Assembly: GCA_017619935.1 (NCBI GenBank)
Contig: JAFZRJ010000013.1
Span: 28,058-92,057 of the forward strand
Direction: 5' to 3'
Length of the DNA: 64,000 bases
From: Muribaculaceae bacterium
GTDB lineage: Bacteria > Bacteroidota > Bacteroidia > Bacteroidales > Muribaculaceae
Positions within the stretch are counted from its first letter, which is position 1; the number at the start of each line of letters is the position of its first letter. The notes below the pieces were generated by a model. That model did not search any database, was not told where the DNA came from, and worked only from the letters and a program-made list of their open reading frames with translations. Of this stretch, positions 51,495-60,359 are shown piece by piece. The position numbers and the translations under genes were made by a program.

Positions 51495-52592
51495 ATGGCA
51501 AATACTAGTAAAATACGCATTGGCATCACCCACGGGGACACCAATGGAATTGGCTACGAAGTTATCATGAAAGCACTTGCCGACGACACCATGCTCGACT
51601 TGTGCACACCAGTCATCTACGGCTCGCCCAAAGTGTTGAGTTACCACCGCAAAGCCATAGACATGCAGCAGTTTTCGGTTGCGAACATCAAACATGCTGA
51701 CCAAATGAAGGATGGAGCCGTGAACCTCATCGAAGTGATGAACGGAGAAGAGGTGAAAGTGGAATTGGGACAACCCAGCAAGCAGGCTGGAGCCGCCTCG
51801 CTGGCCGCACTCAAGATGGCGGTGGCCGACGTGAAGGCGGGTCGTATCGACGCACTGGTGACGGCACCCATCAACAAGGACAACATCCAGAGTGAGCAAT
51901 TCCACTTCAAAGGCCACACCGACTACCTCGAAGCGGCTGCCGGCGACGACGCACGTGCGTTGATGATACTCTTCGACGAGCATGTGCGCGTGGCGTTGGT
52001 CACCACTCACCTGCCGCTGGCCGAGGTTGCCGGAGTCATCACACAGGAGCGCATTGTGACCATGCTGCACACCTTCGACGCCTCGCTCCGGCGCGATTTC
52101 GGACTTGAACGTCCTCGCATTGCCGTGCTGGGTCTTAACCCGCATGCCGGCGACAATGGGGTGCTTGGCCATGAGGAGAAGGACATCATCGCTCCCGCCA
52201 TCGCGCAGGCCTACGACGACCACATCCTCTGTTTCGGCCCTTACGCCGCCGACGGCTTCTTCGGCCACGAGCAATACCGCCACTTCGACGGCATACTCGC
52301 CATGTACCACGACCAAGGACTGGCGCCTTTCAAGACACTGGCGCGCGACGGAGGCGTGAACTTCACGGCCGGACTGCCGTTTATTCGCACCAGCCCTGAC
52401 CACGGAACGGGCTATGATATCGCAGGAAAAAACATGGCCGACGCCGCTTCGATGCGACAGGCCATCTATGCCGCCATCAACATCTTCCGCAACAGGTCAA
52501 ACCACGACGAAGCCACCGCTAACCCGTTGGGCAAACTCTACGAAGCCCGTGGGCGCGACAATGTGGTACTTGATCTTACAAAAGACGAGTAA
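51495..52592 (+). CDS. pdxA: 4-hydroxythreonine-4-phosphate dehydrogenase PdxA
   Basis: 365 residues. Motifs: RIGITHGDTNGIGYEVIMKA, the substrate and metal His in FKGHTDYLEAAAGDDARALM, GLNPHAGDNGVLGHEEKDII, MYHDQGLAPFKTLARDGGVN and RTSPDHGTGYDIAGKNMADA. It oxidises 4-phosphohydroxythreonine in the DXP-dependent pyridoxal phosphate pathway. No pdxJ is adjacent. Convergent with the acyltransferase gene 12 bp downstream. Confidence 0.96.
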   Translation: MANTSKIRIGITHGDTNGIGYEVIMKALADDTMLDLCTPVIYGSPKVLSYHRKAIDMQQFSVANIKHADQMKDGAVNLIEVMNGEEVKVELGQPSKQAGAASLAALKMAVADVKAGRIDALVTAPINKDNIQSEQFHFKGHTDYLEAAAGDDARALMILFDEHVRVALVTTHLPLAEVAGVITQERIVTMLHTFDASLRRDFGLERPRIAVLGLNPHAGDNGVLGHEEKDIIAPAIAQAYDDHILCFGPYAADGFFGHEQYRHFDGILAMYHDQGLAPFKTLARDGGVNFTAGLPFIRTSPDHGTGYDIAGKNMADAASMRQAIYAAINIFRNRSNHDEATANPLGKLYEARGRDNVVLDLTKDE

Positions 52593-52604
52593 CCTGACAA
52601 TTAA

Positions 52605-53453
52605 TTATTGGAAATCCTCTTTCTTGCGGGCCTTCAACGCATAGGTCTGCTGTTTGAGGTATGCACCCAACTGCTCTGGCGTGTCGTACTGTGCCAGTGT
52701 TTCGGGCATGATGGGGTCGCCCACGCTGATGCGGAAGGTTTTGCCATGATTGCGAAACACCTCAGCGGGCAGGCGCAACGTGCGTAACCGCCAGTCGATG
52801 ACGCCCAGGAAGAGCGACCACAAACTGTTGCGACCATGGAAAAAGATGGGCACCACAGGCACCTTCATCTTTTGAATGATGCGAATCACCGAAGGTTGCC
52901 ACTCGCGGTCCTCGACTCGCAAGTTACGTGTCAACTTCGAGACGGCGCCAGCCGGGAAAAAGCCCAGCACGTGACCTTCACGCACATGCTTGATGGCAGC
53001 GGCAATACCTTGTACCGACACCGCACGCTTTGCCGGGTCATCGCTCTGATAGGCATCTACAGCAATAAAATTGGGGCGCAATGCGCTGATATAGTTCAAT
53101 ATCATGTTCACCATCACCTTGAAGTCGGGACGGTATTCGCCCACCAACTTGATGAGCATGATGCCGTCAAGAGCGCCAAACGGATGGTTGGACACGGTGA
53201 TGAAACTGCCCTCCGGCAGATTTTCCAACACGTCCTTCCCGCTCACCTTGATAGTGACGTCCAAATCCTTGAGCAAGCCCTGCGTAAAAGGTACTCCAGG
53301 CGTATCGCAGTTATGGTCATGAATCCAGTTCACCTTGTCCACCGCCAGCAAGTGCATAAGCCACTTCACCAGCCGTGGCTTGCCCTTAAAAAAGGGGGCC
53401 ATCTGGCAGACATCGTCATAATTAAGTACGTCGCGTTTAATAGTTTCGCTCAT
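52605..53453 (-). CDS. PlsC-like lysophospholipid/hemolysin-type acyltransferase
   Basis: 282 residues. The HX4D acyltransferase motif is FITVSNHPFGALDGIMLIKL (about residues 82-100); FIAVDAYQSDDP and LGFFPAGAVSKLTRNL match the glycerol-acceptor and FPEG-like motifs, followed by KMKVPVVPIFFHGRNS. No clear membrane segment. It belongs with the PlsC-like hemolysin-type acyltransferases of Bacteroidetes, some of which O-acylate amino-acid lipids, but no N-acyltransferase partner is adjacent, so the substrate is open. A minus-sense -7 box (TAATTTTG) is at 53476-53483. The following 239-bp gap contains no gene. Confidence 0.87.
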   Translation of the reverse strand: MSETIKRDVLNYDDVCQMAPFFKGKPRLVKWLMHLLAVDKVNWIHDHNCDTPGVPFTQGLLKDLDVTIKVSGKDVLENLPEGSFITVSNHPFGALDGIMLIKLVGEYRPDFKVMVNMILNYISALRPNFIAVDAYQSDDPAKRAVSVQGIAAAIKHVREGHVLGFFPAGAVSKLTRNLRVEDREWQPSVIRIIQKMKVPVVPIFFHGRNSLWSLFLGVIDWRLRTLRLPAEVFRNHGKTFRISVGDPIMPETLAQYDTPEQLGAYLKQQTYALKARKKEDFQ

Positions 53454-53692
53454 TGTCGTTCTTTAAATGAAAGCGCAAAATTAAGCATAACAAACGGGAC
53501 ATTCTAGCAAAACGCCACAATGTTTGTATGTTTTAACATTCTTCCCACCCTCCGCAACACATCACCCTTGTTATCATTCATCCAACAATCTTAGCCAACT
53601 GTATCGTATAAAAGATTGCTTCACCATAAGCAATAATGCAAACACACTTGCATTAATGCGAAATGCGCTAATGCCATGTTAAAGTGGGCAAA

Positions 53693-54934
53693 TTAAAATT
53701 CATTTTCTTGCTTTTCTCTATTATCAATTAGGCGTTTCGTTTCTTGCAATTCCTTTTGTAACAGCCGCACTCGTTCTGCCAACTGCTCTTGACTAGGCAA
53801 AGCATCTTTAATTCTAATGTTGTTATATGTAGCAACTCCCATAGGTGTGGTTATGCCTCTGAATGACCATTGGACATCCGTTTTATTCATATCAGAACAA
53901 ACAAGCAATCCAATTGTGGGATTATCGTCATTCGTTTTTAGCAATTCGTCTACGGCACTTACGTAATAGTTTAGTTTTCCTACAAATTCGGGCTCAAATG
54001 ATCTAGCCTTCAATTCACAGACAATATAGCAACGTAATCGAATATGATAAAACAATAAATCTATTTTTCGTGAACGTCCGTCAACAATCAGTTCCTTTTG
54101 CCGTCCAATAAAAGCAAAGCCCGTACCCATCTCTAGAAGCAGATTTGTTACGTCTCGGGTCAATGCTTCTTCCAGTTCACGTTCTTCATAGGAGTAATGC
54201 TCAACTGTTGCAAAGCCAAAATCGTAGTTTTCCTTAAGAACTTCTTGAACAAGATGGCTATGGACTTCGGGTAAATGATCAGAGAAATTGTTGACAATTT
54301 TACCTTGATGTTCATATAGATGGGCCTTTAAGATGTTTATAAGCGCAGCCCGACTGAGTCCTTGCTCTATAGTTTTGCCTATATAGAACAATGCCTCCTC
54401 TACAGATTTACATGTTGTGATAATCTCTACATGGTGTCTCCAAGGGACCAAAACAAACGGCAATGGAAATTCTCCACCAATTTGGTGGATTTTTTCGGCC
54501 GACATTTCTCCACCAGCTTGGTGGATTTTTGTATCAAATTGATTTTCAAGACGTTGTAATTCCTTTTCGGCCTGGCGTAGAATATGAGAACCTCCTTGAG
54601 TATAGAACAAATACCATTTCTTCATATACCACATATTAGAAGTTGAGAAACCTTTCTCATTAGGAAACTCGCGCTTCAAGTCAAGACTTACCTGCTCAAC
54701 CACTCCTACGCCCCAGCGTTCTTCGGCTCTCTTTTGCACCAAATCTCTACCCAACAACCAGTTGAACAGCAACTTCTCAGCATTTACCTTGACGGCTGCT
54801 TTCACCTGAGCCGAACGATAGCGGTGCTTTAATTCGGCTATCCATTTAACATATTCCGCATCGATATGAGTATCCTGATATTTCACCATATGCGATTGCT
54901 CCATAGGGGTGGAGTCTTGTATGATATCATCCAT
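53693..54934 (-). CDS. YhcG-type PD-(D/E)XK nuclease (DUF1016)
   Basis: 413 residues. The N-terminal DUF1016 domain (about 25-130) has WIAELKHRYRSAQVKAAVKV, NWLLGRDLVQK and RWGVGVVEQVSLDLKREFPN. The C-terminal YhcG nuclease domain (about 270-380) has GFAFIGRQKELIVDGRSRKI, DLLFYHIRLRCYIVCELKAR (Asp and E-x-K catalytic motif) and NYYVSAVDELL. Typically linked to restriction or other defence islands, but no methylase or restriction gene is near. It is A+T-rich compared with its neighbours, so probably acquired. Residues about 137-155 hold an in-frame duplicated KIHQxGGE insert encoded by palindromes. Confidence 0.9.
   Translation of the reverse strand: MDDIIQDSTPMEQSHMVKYQDTHIDAEYVKWIAELKHRYRSAQVKAAVKVNAEKLLFNWLLGRDLVQKRAEERWGVGVVEQVSLDLKREFPNEKGFSTSNMWYMKKWYLFYTQGGSHILRQAEKELQRLENQFDTKIHQAGGEMSAEKIHQIGGEFPLPFVLVPWRHHVEIITTCKSVEEALFYIGKTIEQGLSRAALINILKAHLYEHQGKIVNNFSDHLPEVHSHLVQEVLKENYDFGFATVEHYSYEERELEEALTRDVTNLLLEMGTGFAFIGRQKELIVDGRSRKIDLLFYHIRLRCYIVCELKARSFEPEFVGKLNYYVSAVDELLKTNDDNPTIGLLVCSDMNKTDVQWSFRGITTPMGVATYNNIRIKDALPSQEQLAERVRLLQKELQETKRLIDNREKQENEF
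54473..54525 (-). repeat. two palindromes at 36-bp spacing inside the nuclease gene
   Basis: TCCACCAATTTGGTGGA (54473-54489) and TCCACCAGCTTGGTGGA (54509-54525) are inverted repeats starting 36 bp (12 codons) apart, each encoding KIHQ(A/I)GGE in the inter-domain linker. This looks like a small palindromic element that has entered and duplicated in frame. Confidence 0.8.
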
Positions 54935-54957
54935 TGGGGTTGGTTATTACTTTTTCG

Positions 54958-54965
54958 CAAAGATA
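54958..54965 (-). promoter_or_regulatory. -7 box of the nuclease gene
   Basis: TATCTTTG on the minus strand, 23 bp before the ATG at 54934. Confidence 0.45.
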
Positions 54966-55041
54966 ATCATAATTTGTGAATCTAGATACTATAGTGTGAT
55001 TATTTTTGGGGATTGATAGTGAGGTTTCCAGAAAAATGTGG

Positions 55042-55049
55042 TAACTTTG
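55042..55049 (+). promoter_or_regulatory. -7 box of the lipid operon
   Basis: TAACTTTG matches TAnnTTTG and predicts a leader of about 128 nt before the first gene at 55184. No good TTTG at -33. The 249-bp gap holds this and the leader hairpin only. Confidence 0.5.
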
Positions 55050-55069
55050 CAGCCTATTGAAGCGGATAA

Positions 55070-55119
55070 CGACAGTTATTGCCAAAAGAGATGGATTTTG
55101 GCAATGTGTTGTTGTGTCG
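55070..55119 (+). promoter_or_regulatory. two-tier hairpin in the leader of the lipid operon
   Basis: Inner stem ATTGCCAAAA (55078-55087) pairs perfectly with TTTTGGCAAT (55096-55105) around an 8-base loop; outer stem CGACA (55070-55074) pairs with TGTCG (55115-55119). It begins about 14 nt after the predicted start of transcription. Not a known riboswitch to my eye, and no T-run follows. Confidence 0.5.
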
Positions 55120-55183
55120 GCATTGTGACATGAAAATTAACTTGAAGCGAATAGATATAACACTTCACAGCATCATTTTATAG

Positions 55184-55672
55184 ATGAATCGACCACCACT
55201 ATTGCCTGTCATCATCGGGACAGGATTTGGCTCAGGCTTTTGGCCATGGGGACCTGGCACCGCAGGAGCGGTTCTAGCCACCGCCATTTGGCTGGCATTG
55301 AGTAACGTATTGAGCGTCGGGACGCTTGCCCTCGTCACGCTCGTGCTAGTGGTCGTGTTTACCATAGCCGGCACGTGGGCCACCTCACACCTTGAGCCAT
55401 TCTGGGGTGAAGACCCAAGCCGTGTTGTGATCGATGAGATGGTGGGAGTGTGGATACCGCTGCTGCTGGCTGGCGAGCCGGAACTCAAATGGTGGTGGGC
55501 CTTGGCCGCACTGGTATTATTCCGCTTCTTCGACATCGTGAAGCCGCTGGGCATCCGCAACCTTGACCGCCGTCACGGAGCCATCTGGGTGATGCTCGAC
55601 GATGTGCTGGCAGGAGTCTATTCGGCAATTGTTTTAGGAGTAATCATCGCTATATATCATGCAGTGGCATAA
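55184..55672 (+). CDS. PgpA-like lipid phosphatase
   Basis: 162 residues with three or four membrane segments. PgpA motifs: IIGTGFGSGFWPWGPGTAGA, the metal site VVIDEMVGVWIPLLL, and FFDIVKPLGIRNLDRRHGAI with MLDDVLAGV. PgpA dephosphorylates phosphatidylglycerophosphate; in Bacteroides inositol-lipid loci, as I recall, the PgpA-like member removes the phosphate from phosphatidylinositol phosphate. Being the first gene of an operon with two CDP-alcohol transferases favours such a headgroup role. Overlaps the next gene by 14 bp. Confidence 0.9.
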   Translation: MNRPPLLPVIIGTGFGSGFWPWGPGTAGAVLATAIWLALSNVLSVGTLALVTLVLVVVFTIAGTWATSHLEPFWGEDPSRVVIDEMVGVWIPLLLAGEPELKWWWALAALVLFRFFDIVKPLGIRNLDRRHGAIWVMLDDVLAGVYSAIVLGVIIAIYHAVA

Positions 55673-56141
55673 AAAAACATTGGATTTCCTCAAGGCACAA
55701 ACCGAAGCCCACAAGGAAATTTGGACCTTCTGCAAAGCGCAGGTGACCGCACAGATTGCATCATTTGTCGACTTCTCTATAGCGGCTTTTCTCAAATACG
55801 TTTGCGGGATATGGTACATGTACTCCAATTTCACGGGGTCGGTGTGCGGCGGCATCGTCAATTGCGCCATCAATTACAAATGGGCCTTCCGGGCACAAGG
55901 CCAGAGCAAACTTCTAGTCGCCATCAAGTATTTCATCGTGTGGTCCGGCAGCATTTCACTTAACAACTTGGGAACCTATCTGCTTACCGAATGGTGGGGA
56001 GTGGACGACTATTTTCTGATTGCCAAGGCTGCCGTATCGCTGTTTGTGGGATTTTTCTGGAACTATCTTTTACAACGGTTCTTTGTCTATCGCAACGTAT
56101 CATTCCTAAAGAAAAAAACAAATACCGAACATGAATTATAG
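55659..56141 (+). CDS. GtrA-like membrane protein
   Basis: 160 residues, four membrane segments matching Gtr[60 protein letters not shown] and [20 protein letters not shown]. GtrA-like proteins are thought to help translocate lipid-linked sugars. In this operon it may move or help present an inositol-type lipid. Overlaps genes on both sides (14 and 11 bp). Confidence 0.88.
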   Translation: MQWHKKTLDFLKAQTEAHKEIWTFCKAQVTAQIASFVDFSIAAFLKYVCGIWYMYSNFTGSVCGGIVNCAINYKWAFRAQGQSKLLVAIKYFIVWSGSISLNNLGTYLLTEWWGVDDYFLIAKAAVSLFVGFFWNYLLQRFFVYRNVSFLKKKTNTEHEL

Positions 56142-56799
56142 AGACTTTCTTCAAAAACTCATCTACAAGATTATCAATCCGTTGATTAACGGATTGGTCA
56201 AACTGCACATCACCCCCAACATCATCACCTTCGTGGGGCTTGTGCTGAACATTGTAGCCGCGGCATTTTTTGTCTATGCCGCCATCTATGCTCCGTCGGA
56301 CATGAGCCTGATAGGTTGGGCTGGTGCCATCATCCTCTTTGCCGGCCTGTTTGACATGATTGACGGGCGATTGGCGCGTGTGGGCGACATGCAGAGCACA
56401 TTCGGCGCCTTGTGGGATTCGGCATTGGACCGCTACAGCGAACTGTTCACGCTGTCGGGCATTGCCGTCTATCTGCTGCTCAACGGCTATCCATACAGCG
56501 GAGTGGTGACCTTGTGCGCCATTGTAGGCTCGGTGATGGTGAGTTATGTGCGTGCCCGCGCCGAAGGGTTGGGCATTGAGTGCAAAGTGGGTCTGATGCA
56601 ACGTCCCGAGCGCGTGGTGGTCACCGCATTGGGCGCACTGCTGTGCTGGGCGCTTGCTTCGACAGTGTCGTTCGACCCGATATGGATACTCATCGTGCCC
56701 ATGTGGATTATCGCCATTCTTGCCAATGTGACCGCGTTCTGGCGCATTGCGCACTGCTATAACGAGTTGAACCGTCGTGACCGCAACGCAAAGCAATGA
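56131..56799 (+). CDS. CDP-alcohol phosphatidyltransferase, probable phosphatidylinositol(-phosphate) synthase
   Basis: 222 residues, about six membrane segments. The CDP-alcohol motif D-x2-D-G-x2-A-R-x8-G-x3-D-x3-D is complete as [11 protein letters not shown]...[14 protein letters not shown] (about residues 73-100). N-terminal [20 protein letters not shown] is typical. It moves a phosphatidyl group from CDP-diacylglycerol to an alcohol; [20 protein letters not shown] is shared with PIP-synthase-like enzymes. Inositol or inositol phosphate as acceptor is inferred from the PgpA and AUR1-like neighbours. Overlaps the next gene by 4 bp. Confidence 0.9.
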   Translation: MNYRDFLQKLIYKIINPLINGLVKLHITPNIITFVGLVLNIVAAAFFVYAAIYAPSDMSLIGWAGAIILFAGLFDMIDGRLARVGDMQSTFGALWDSALDRYSELFTLSGIAVYLLLNGYPYSGVVTLCAIVGSVMVSYVRARAEGLGIECKVGLMQRPERVVVTALGALLCWALASTVSFDPIWILIVPMWIIAILANVTAFWRIAHCYNELNRRDRNAKQ

Positions 56800-57752
56800 G
56801 GCTGTTTGACCTTCGTTCAATGACTCGCACCGAGGTGGTGGCCGATGTGGTGTTGTCGGTCGTGTTTCTGACGGCAACCGCCATATTCATAGGCCTACGA
56901 CCCGACCACTGGTTGCTTGTGGGGCTTTTCAATGTTTTATATTTCGCCTCGCCCACCACACGCAAACTGGCGGTGGCATTGCTGCCGTTTGTGGTCTTTG
57001 CCATCTCCTACGACTGGATGCGCATCAAGCCCAACTATGAGGTCAACCCGATAGACGTCAAAGACTTGTACGACGCCGAGATGTCGTGGTTCGGCATCAA
57101 CGTGGAAGGAGTCAGGATGATTCCCGGCGAGTATTTCAACATCCACAACACGGCGGTGGGCGACCTGCTGGCGGGCATCTTCTACCTGTGCTGGGTGCCA
57201 GTGCCCATTGCTTTCGGCATTTGGTTGTACTTCAAGGGGGAATACTTGTGGTATCTGCGTTTCGCTTTGGCATTTTTGTTTGTGAACTTTTTAGGATTCT
57301 TTTTCTACTATGTTCACCCGGCCGCACCGCCATGGTATGTCATCAACTACGGCTTCGAGGCTGACATCAACACGCCGGGCAACGTGGCGGGACTGAGCAG
57401 GTTCCAGGAATTGGTGGGATGGCATGTGTTCGACAATCTATACAACAAGAACGCCAACATCTTTGCCGCCGTGCCGTCGCTTCACGCCGCCTATATGCTC
57501 ATTGCCCTCGTGTATGCTAAACTGAGCAAGCAGCACTGGGCCATGCTGGCTGTTTTTGCGGTCATCACAGTGGGAATTTGGTGGACGGCCGTCTATTCGG
57601 CCCATCATTATATTATTGACGTGTTGCTGGGCATCGCATGCGCCATTGTGGGCATCGCGATATTTGAATGGGGACTGATGCGCATTGGCTGGTTCAAACG
57701 TGGTATCATGCGCTACGAGAACTTCATCAACCTAGCGACAACGACCGATTAA
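56796..57752 (+). CDS. AUR1-like PAP2-family phosphotransferase (probable inositol phosphorylceramide synthase)
   Basis: 318 residues, about eight membrane segments. The PAP2/AUR1 catalytic motifs are present: [20 protein letters not shown] (about 170-190), [20 protein letters not shown] with the catalytic-type His (about 225-243), and [18 protein letters not shown] with the second His and Asp (about 265-282). This layout is that of AUR1-type enzymes, which transfer inositol phosphate from phosphatidylinositol to (dihydro)ceramide. Directly behind a phosphatidyl(inositol) synthase candidate, that reaction is the best inference; no sphingolipid gene lies in the window. Confidence 0.87.
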   Translation: MRLFDLRSMTRTEVVADVVLSVVFLTATAIFIGLRPDHWLLVGLFNVLYFASPTTRKLAVALLPFVVFAISYDWMRIKPNYEVNPIDVKDLYDAEMSWFGINVEGVRMIPGEYFNIHNTAVGDLLAGIFYLCWVPVPIAFGIWLYFKGEYLWYLRFALAFLFVNFLGFFFYYVHPAAPPWYVINYGFEADINTPGNVAGLSRFQELVGWHVFDNLYNKNANIFAAVPSLHAAYMLIALVYAKLSKQHWAMLAVFAVITVGIWWTAVYSAHHYIIDVLLGIACAIVGIAIFEWGLMRIGWFKRGIMRYENFINLATTTD

Positions 57753-57769
57753 AATGGATTAACCAAGAT

Positions 57770-58468
57770 ATGCATTACGCAATCATTGCAGCGGGCGAAG
57801 GCTCGCGACTGGCTCAAGAGGGCGTTAAAAAGCCCAAACCGCTCGTCACCCTGGGGGGCACTCCCATGGTGGAACGGCTGATGGGCATCTTCGTGCGCTG
57901 CAACGCCGAGAGCGTGAGCATCATCGTGAACGAGTCCATGACCGAGGTGCGACAGTATCTCGACTCGCTGGAGTTGCCCGTGCCGCTGAACGTGGTGGTC
58001 AAATCCACTCCCAGCTCCATGCACAGTTTCTACGAGTTGAGCCGCGTGCTGCCCGAAGGCAAGTTTTGTCTCACCACCGTCGATACCGTCTGCCGTGAGG
58101 AAGATTTCGCTTGCTACATCGCCGCCTTCGAGGCCGACGACACCCACGACGGCATGTGGGCCGTCACCCCGTTTATCGACGACGAGAAACCGCTCTACGT
58201 GGATGTGAACGAGCAGATGGACATCACGGCATTCAGCGACCGGCGATTCGATGGGGCCCACCTGGTGTCGGGCGGGATTTACGCCATGACCCACAAGGCT
58301 TTCCCGGTGCTGGAGCGCTGCGTCAAGAGCGGAATGGCGCGGATGCGCAACTTCCAACGTGCGCTCATCGATGCCGGGTTTTGCCTCAAGGCTTACGCCA
58401 TCGACACCATCATCGACGTGGACCATGCCGCCGACATTGCCGTCGCCGAGCGATTGATTGCCTCATGA
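57770..58468 (+). CDS. nucleotidyltransferase (NTP transferase family)
   Basis: 232 residues from the ATG at 57770 (the upstream frame overlaps the previous gene). Nucleotide-binding MHYAIIAAGEGSRLAQEG and KKPKPLVTLGGTPMVERLMG, and the metal region FCLTTVDTVC. The C-terminus is short, without a left-handed helix, as in inositol-phosphate or phosphocholine cytidylyltransferases. It probably makes an NDP- or CDP-activated polyol or sugar for the second CDP-alcohol transferase downstream; the substrate is not determined. Confidence 0.88.
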   Translation: MHYAIIAAGEGSRLAQEGVKKPKPLVTLGGTPMVERLMGIFVRCNAESVSIIVNESMTEVRQYLDSLELPVPLNVVVKSTPSSMHSFYELSRVLPEGKFCLTTVDTVCREEDFACYIAAFEADDTHDGMWAVTPFIDDEKPLYVDVNEQMDITAFSDRRFDGAHLVSGGIYAMTHKAFPVLERCVKSGMARMRNFQRALIDAGFCLKAYAIDTIIDVDHAADIAVAERLIAS

Positions 58469-58510
58469 CAGGCGAAACGAAAAAAGATAATTCATACAAC
58501 AAACTGAGAT

Positions 58511-59371
58511 ATGGCTGAAATAATCATTGCTGGAATACTGCGAGCCGGTGCCTATTCGCCCAACCACATCGGCAACGACACCGCCATTTTTAACGCCACG
58601 GCCGACGAACTGCGCAAACGTGGCTGTCAGGTTAATATTTACTCCGAAGAACAGTTCAACCGCGACGGGGTGACCGAAGACATCATCATGAACATGTGCC
58701 GCGAGCCTGAATCTGTCGCCAAACTGCAGGCGTTGGAAGACGAAGGCCGACTGGTCATCAATTCGGGCTACGGCATTGAGAACTGCACCCGCGAACGCAT
58801 GACACGCATCCTGCTGGCGGCTGGCATCCCCTACCCCGAAAGCCTCATTGTCAACACCAACGAGAACGTGAAGCCGCTCATCGAGAAGGCCGGTTTCAAG
58901 AGTTGCTGGATCAAGCGGGGCGACTACCATGCCATGCACAAGGAGGATATTTCCTTCGTGCGGCACGTCGAAGAAGCACAGGAAGTGCTGCAAGAGTATT
59001 TCTATCGCGGCATCACGCGGGCGGTCATCAACGCGCATCTGACGGGCGACATGATCAAGTTCTATGGCATCCGCAATTTCCCGTTCTTCTGGTGGTTCTG
59101 CCCGTCCAACCAGGAAGAAAGCGTCTATGGCTGGGGCGACGTCGATGAATCGAGCCACAACCCCCTCGACGAACATCTCCTCAAGGACATCTGCAACCGC
59201 GCTGCCAACGAGGTGAACATCGACATCTACGGCGGTGACTGCATTGTGGGCGAAGATGGTTCACTGCAAATCATCGATTTCAACGACTGGCCCAGTTTCG
59301 CTCCCTGCCGCAACGAGGCAGCGCCCCATATCGCCAAGGCGGTGCTCAACTTGATCAAGGAACATAAATAA
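58511..59371 (+). CDS. ATP-grasp-fold enzyme
   Basis: 286 residues, cytosolic. The order of strands fits the ATP-grasp superfamily: a pre-ATP domain (MAEIIIAGILRAGAYSPNHI), CTRERMTRILLAAGIPYPES, the lysine strand KSCWIKRGDYHAM, HLTGDMIKFYGIRNFPFFWW, and the metal strand with LQIIDFNDWPSFAPC (about 255-270). The family includes ligases and inositol-phosphate kinases; the reaction here is not known. Location between an NTP transferase and a CDP-alcohol transferase suggests it phosphorylates or ligates the headgroup precursor. Confidence 0.75.
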   Translation: MAEIIIAGILRAGAYSPNHIGNDTAIFNATADELRKRGCQVNIYSEEQFNRDGVTEDIIMNMCREPESVAKLQALEDEGRLVINSGYGIENCTRERMTRILLAAGIPYPESLIVNTNENVKPLIEKAGFKSCWIKRGDYHAMHKEDISFVRHVEEAQEVLQEYFYRGITRAVINAHLTGDMIKFYGIRNFPFFWWFCPSNQEESVYGWGDVDESSHNPLDEHLLKDICNRAANEVNIDIYGGDCIVGEDGSLQIIDFNDWPSFAPCRNEAAPHIAKAVLNLIKEHK

Positions 59372-59405
59372 GATGCCTTGACCAGCATCCAACACACTTC
59401 CCTTT

Positions 59406-60359
59406 ATGACCCTGAGAGAAGAGTATAAGGCCTCACTCAAGTCGATGGACACCGAAGAACACATCGACCTCTTTTTCTATCGTCCTTTGGGATTCCTTTG
59501 GGCAAAGCTGTTTGCCAAGCTGGGGGTCACGCCCAACTGGGTGACCGTCGCCAGCATCATTCTGGGCGTAGCCGGCGGCATTTTGCTCTACTTCGGCGAC
59601 CAACCGTCGCGATGGCTCAACTACGTGGGCATCTTCCTCATTGTCTGGGCCAATACCTACGACAGCGCCGATGGCCAGTTGGCCCGACTCACCAAGCAGT
59701 ACTCCCGCATCGGGCGCATTTTGGACGGCGTGAGCGGCGACTTGTGGTTTCTCGCCATCTACTTTGCGCTCACGTTCCGCGAACTGCATTTCGGCGACTT
59801 GTTAGCCGGTAATTACTTCCCCCAGCATCCGCTCATCATCTGGGCGATGGCCATCATAGCCGGAATCTGCCACGCCAAACAAGCCACCAGTGCCGACTAC
59901 TACCGCCAGTTCCACCTTTATTTCCTGAAGGGGAAGGACGGCAGCGAACTCGACAGTTCCGCACAGATCCACGAGGTCTATCAGCAAGTGCCATGGAAAG
60001 GCCACTTCTTCAAGAAACTCACCATGCTCGCCTATCGCGGCTATACCGCACAGCAGGAGAGGGTCACGCCCCACATGCAGGAACTGCGGCTGACACTCAC
60101 CGAGCGATTTGGCAACGATGTGCCACAGTCGTTCCGCGACGCTTTCCGCGCCAAGAGCCTGCCCATGATGAAATACACCAACATGCTCACGTTCAACACC
60201 CGCACCATAGCCATGTTCATTGCGGTCATCATACAGATGCCATGGCTCTATTTCGCCTTCGAAATCGTTGTGCTCAATGCTATGATGGTGTATATGATAG
60301 TGTGCCATGAGCGCTTTTGCCAGCGATTCACCCAAGAACTGAGAGATGGAAAGTATTGA
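59406..60359 (+). CDS. second CDP-alcohol phosphatidyltransferase family protein
   Basis: 317 residues. Motif D-x2-D-G-x2-A-R-x8-G-x3-D-x3-D present as DSADGQLARLT...IGRILDGVSGDLWF (about residues 85-112). N-terminal KLGVTPNWVTVASIILGVAG. A long cytosolic insert (about 160-250; HLYFLKGKDGSELDSSAQIH) separates it from ordinary phosphatidyltransferases and resembles CDP-inositol/di-inositol-phosphate-type or ethanolamine-type relatives. It may use the product of the NTP transferase rather than CDP-diacylglycerol. Overlaps the HAD gene by 14 bp. Confidence 0.87.
   Translation: MTLREEYKASLKSMDTEEHIDLFFYRPLGFLWAKLFAKLGVTPNWVTVASIILGVAGGILLYFGDQPSRWLNYVGIFLIVWANTYDSADGQLARLTKQYSRIGRILDGVSGDLWFLAIYFALTFRELHFGDLLAGNYFPQHPLIIWAMAIIAGICHAKQATSADYYRQFHLYFLKGKDGSELDSSAQIHEVYQQVPWKGHFFKKLTMLAYRGYTAQQERVTPHMQELRLTLTERFGNDVPQSFRDAFRAKSLPMMKYTNMLTFNTRTIAMFIAVIIQMPWLYFAFEIVVLNAMMVYMIVCHERFCQRFTQELRDGKY

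Noticed and set aside
53650-53674. GCATTA/TAATGC inverted repeat as terminator of the nuclease gene
   Set aside because: Only six A+T-rich pairs and no T-run; too weak to call.
53693-54934. YhcG-type gene as part of a restriction-modification or defence island
   Set aside because: Neighbours are housekeeping lipid and vitamin genes; no methylase, specificity or toxin gene nearby.
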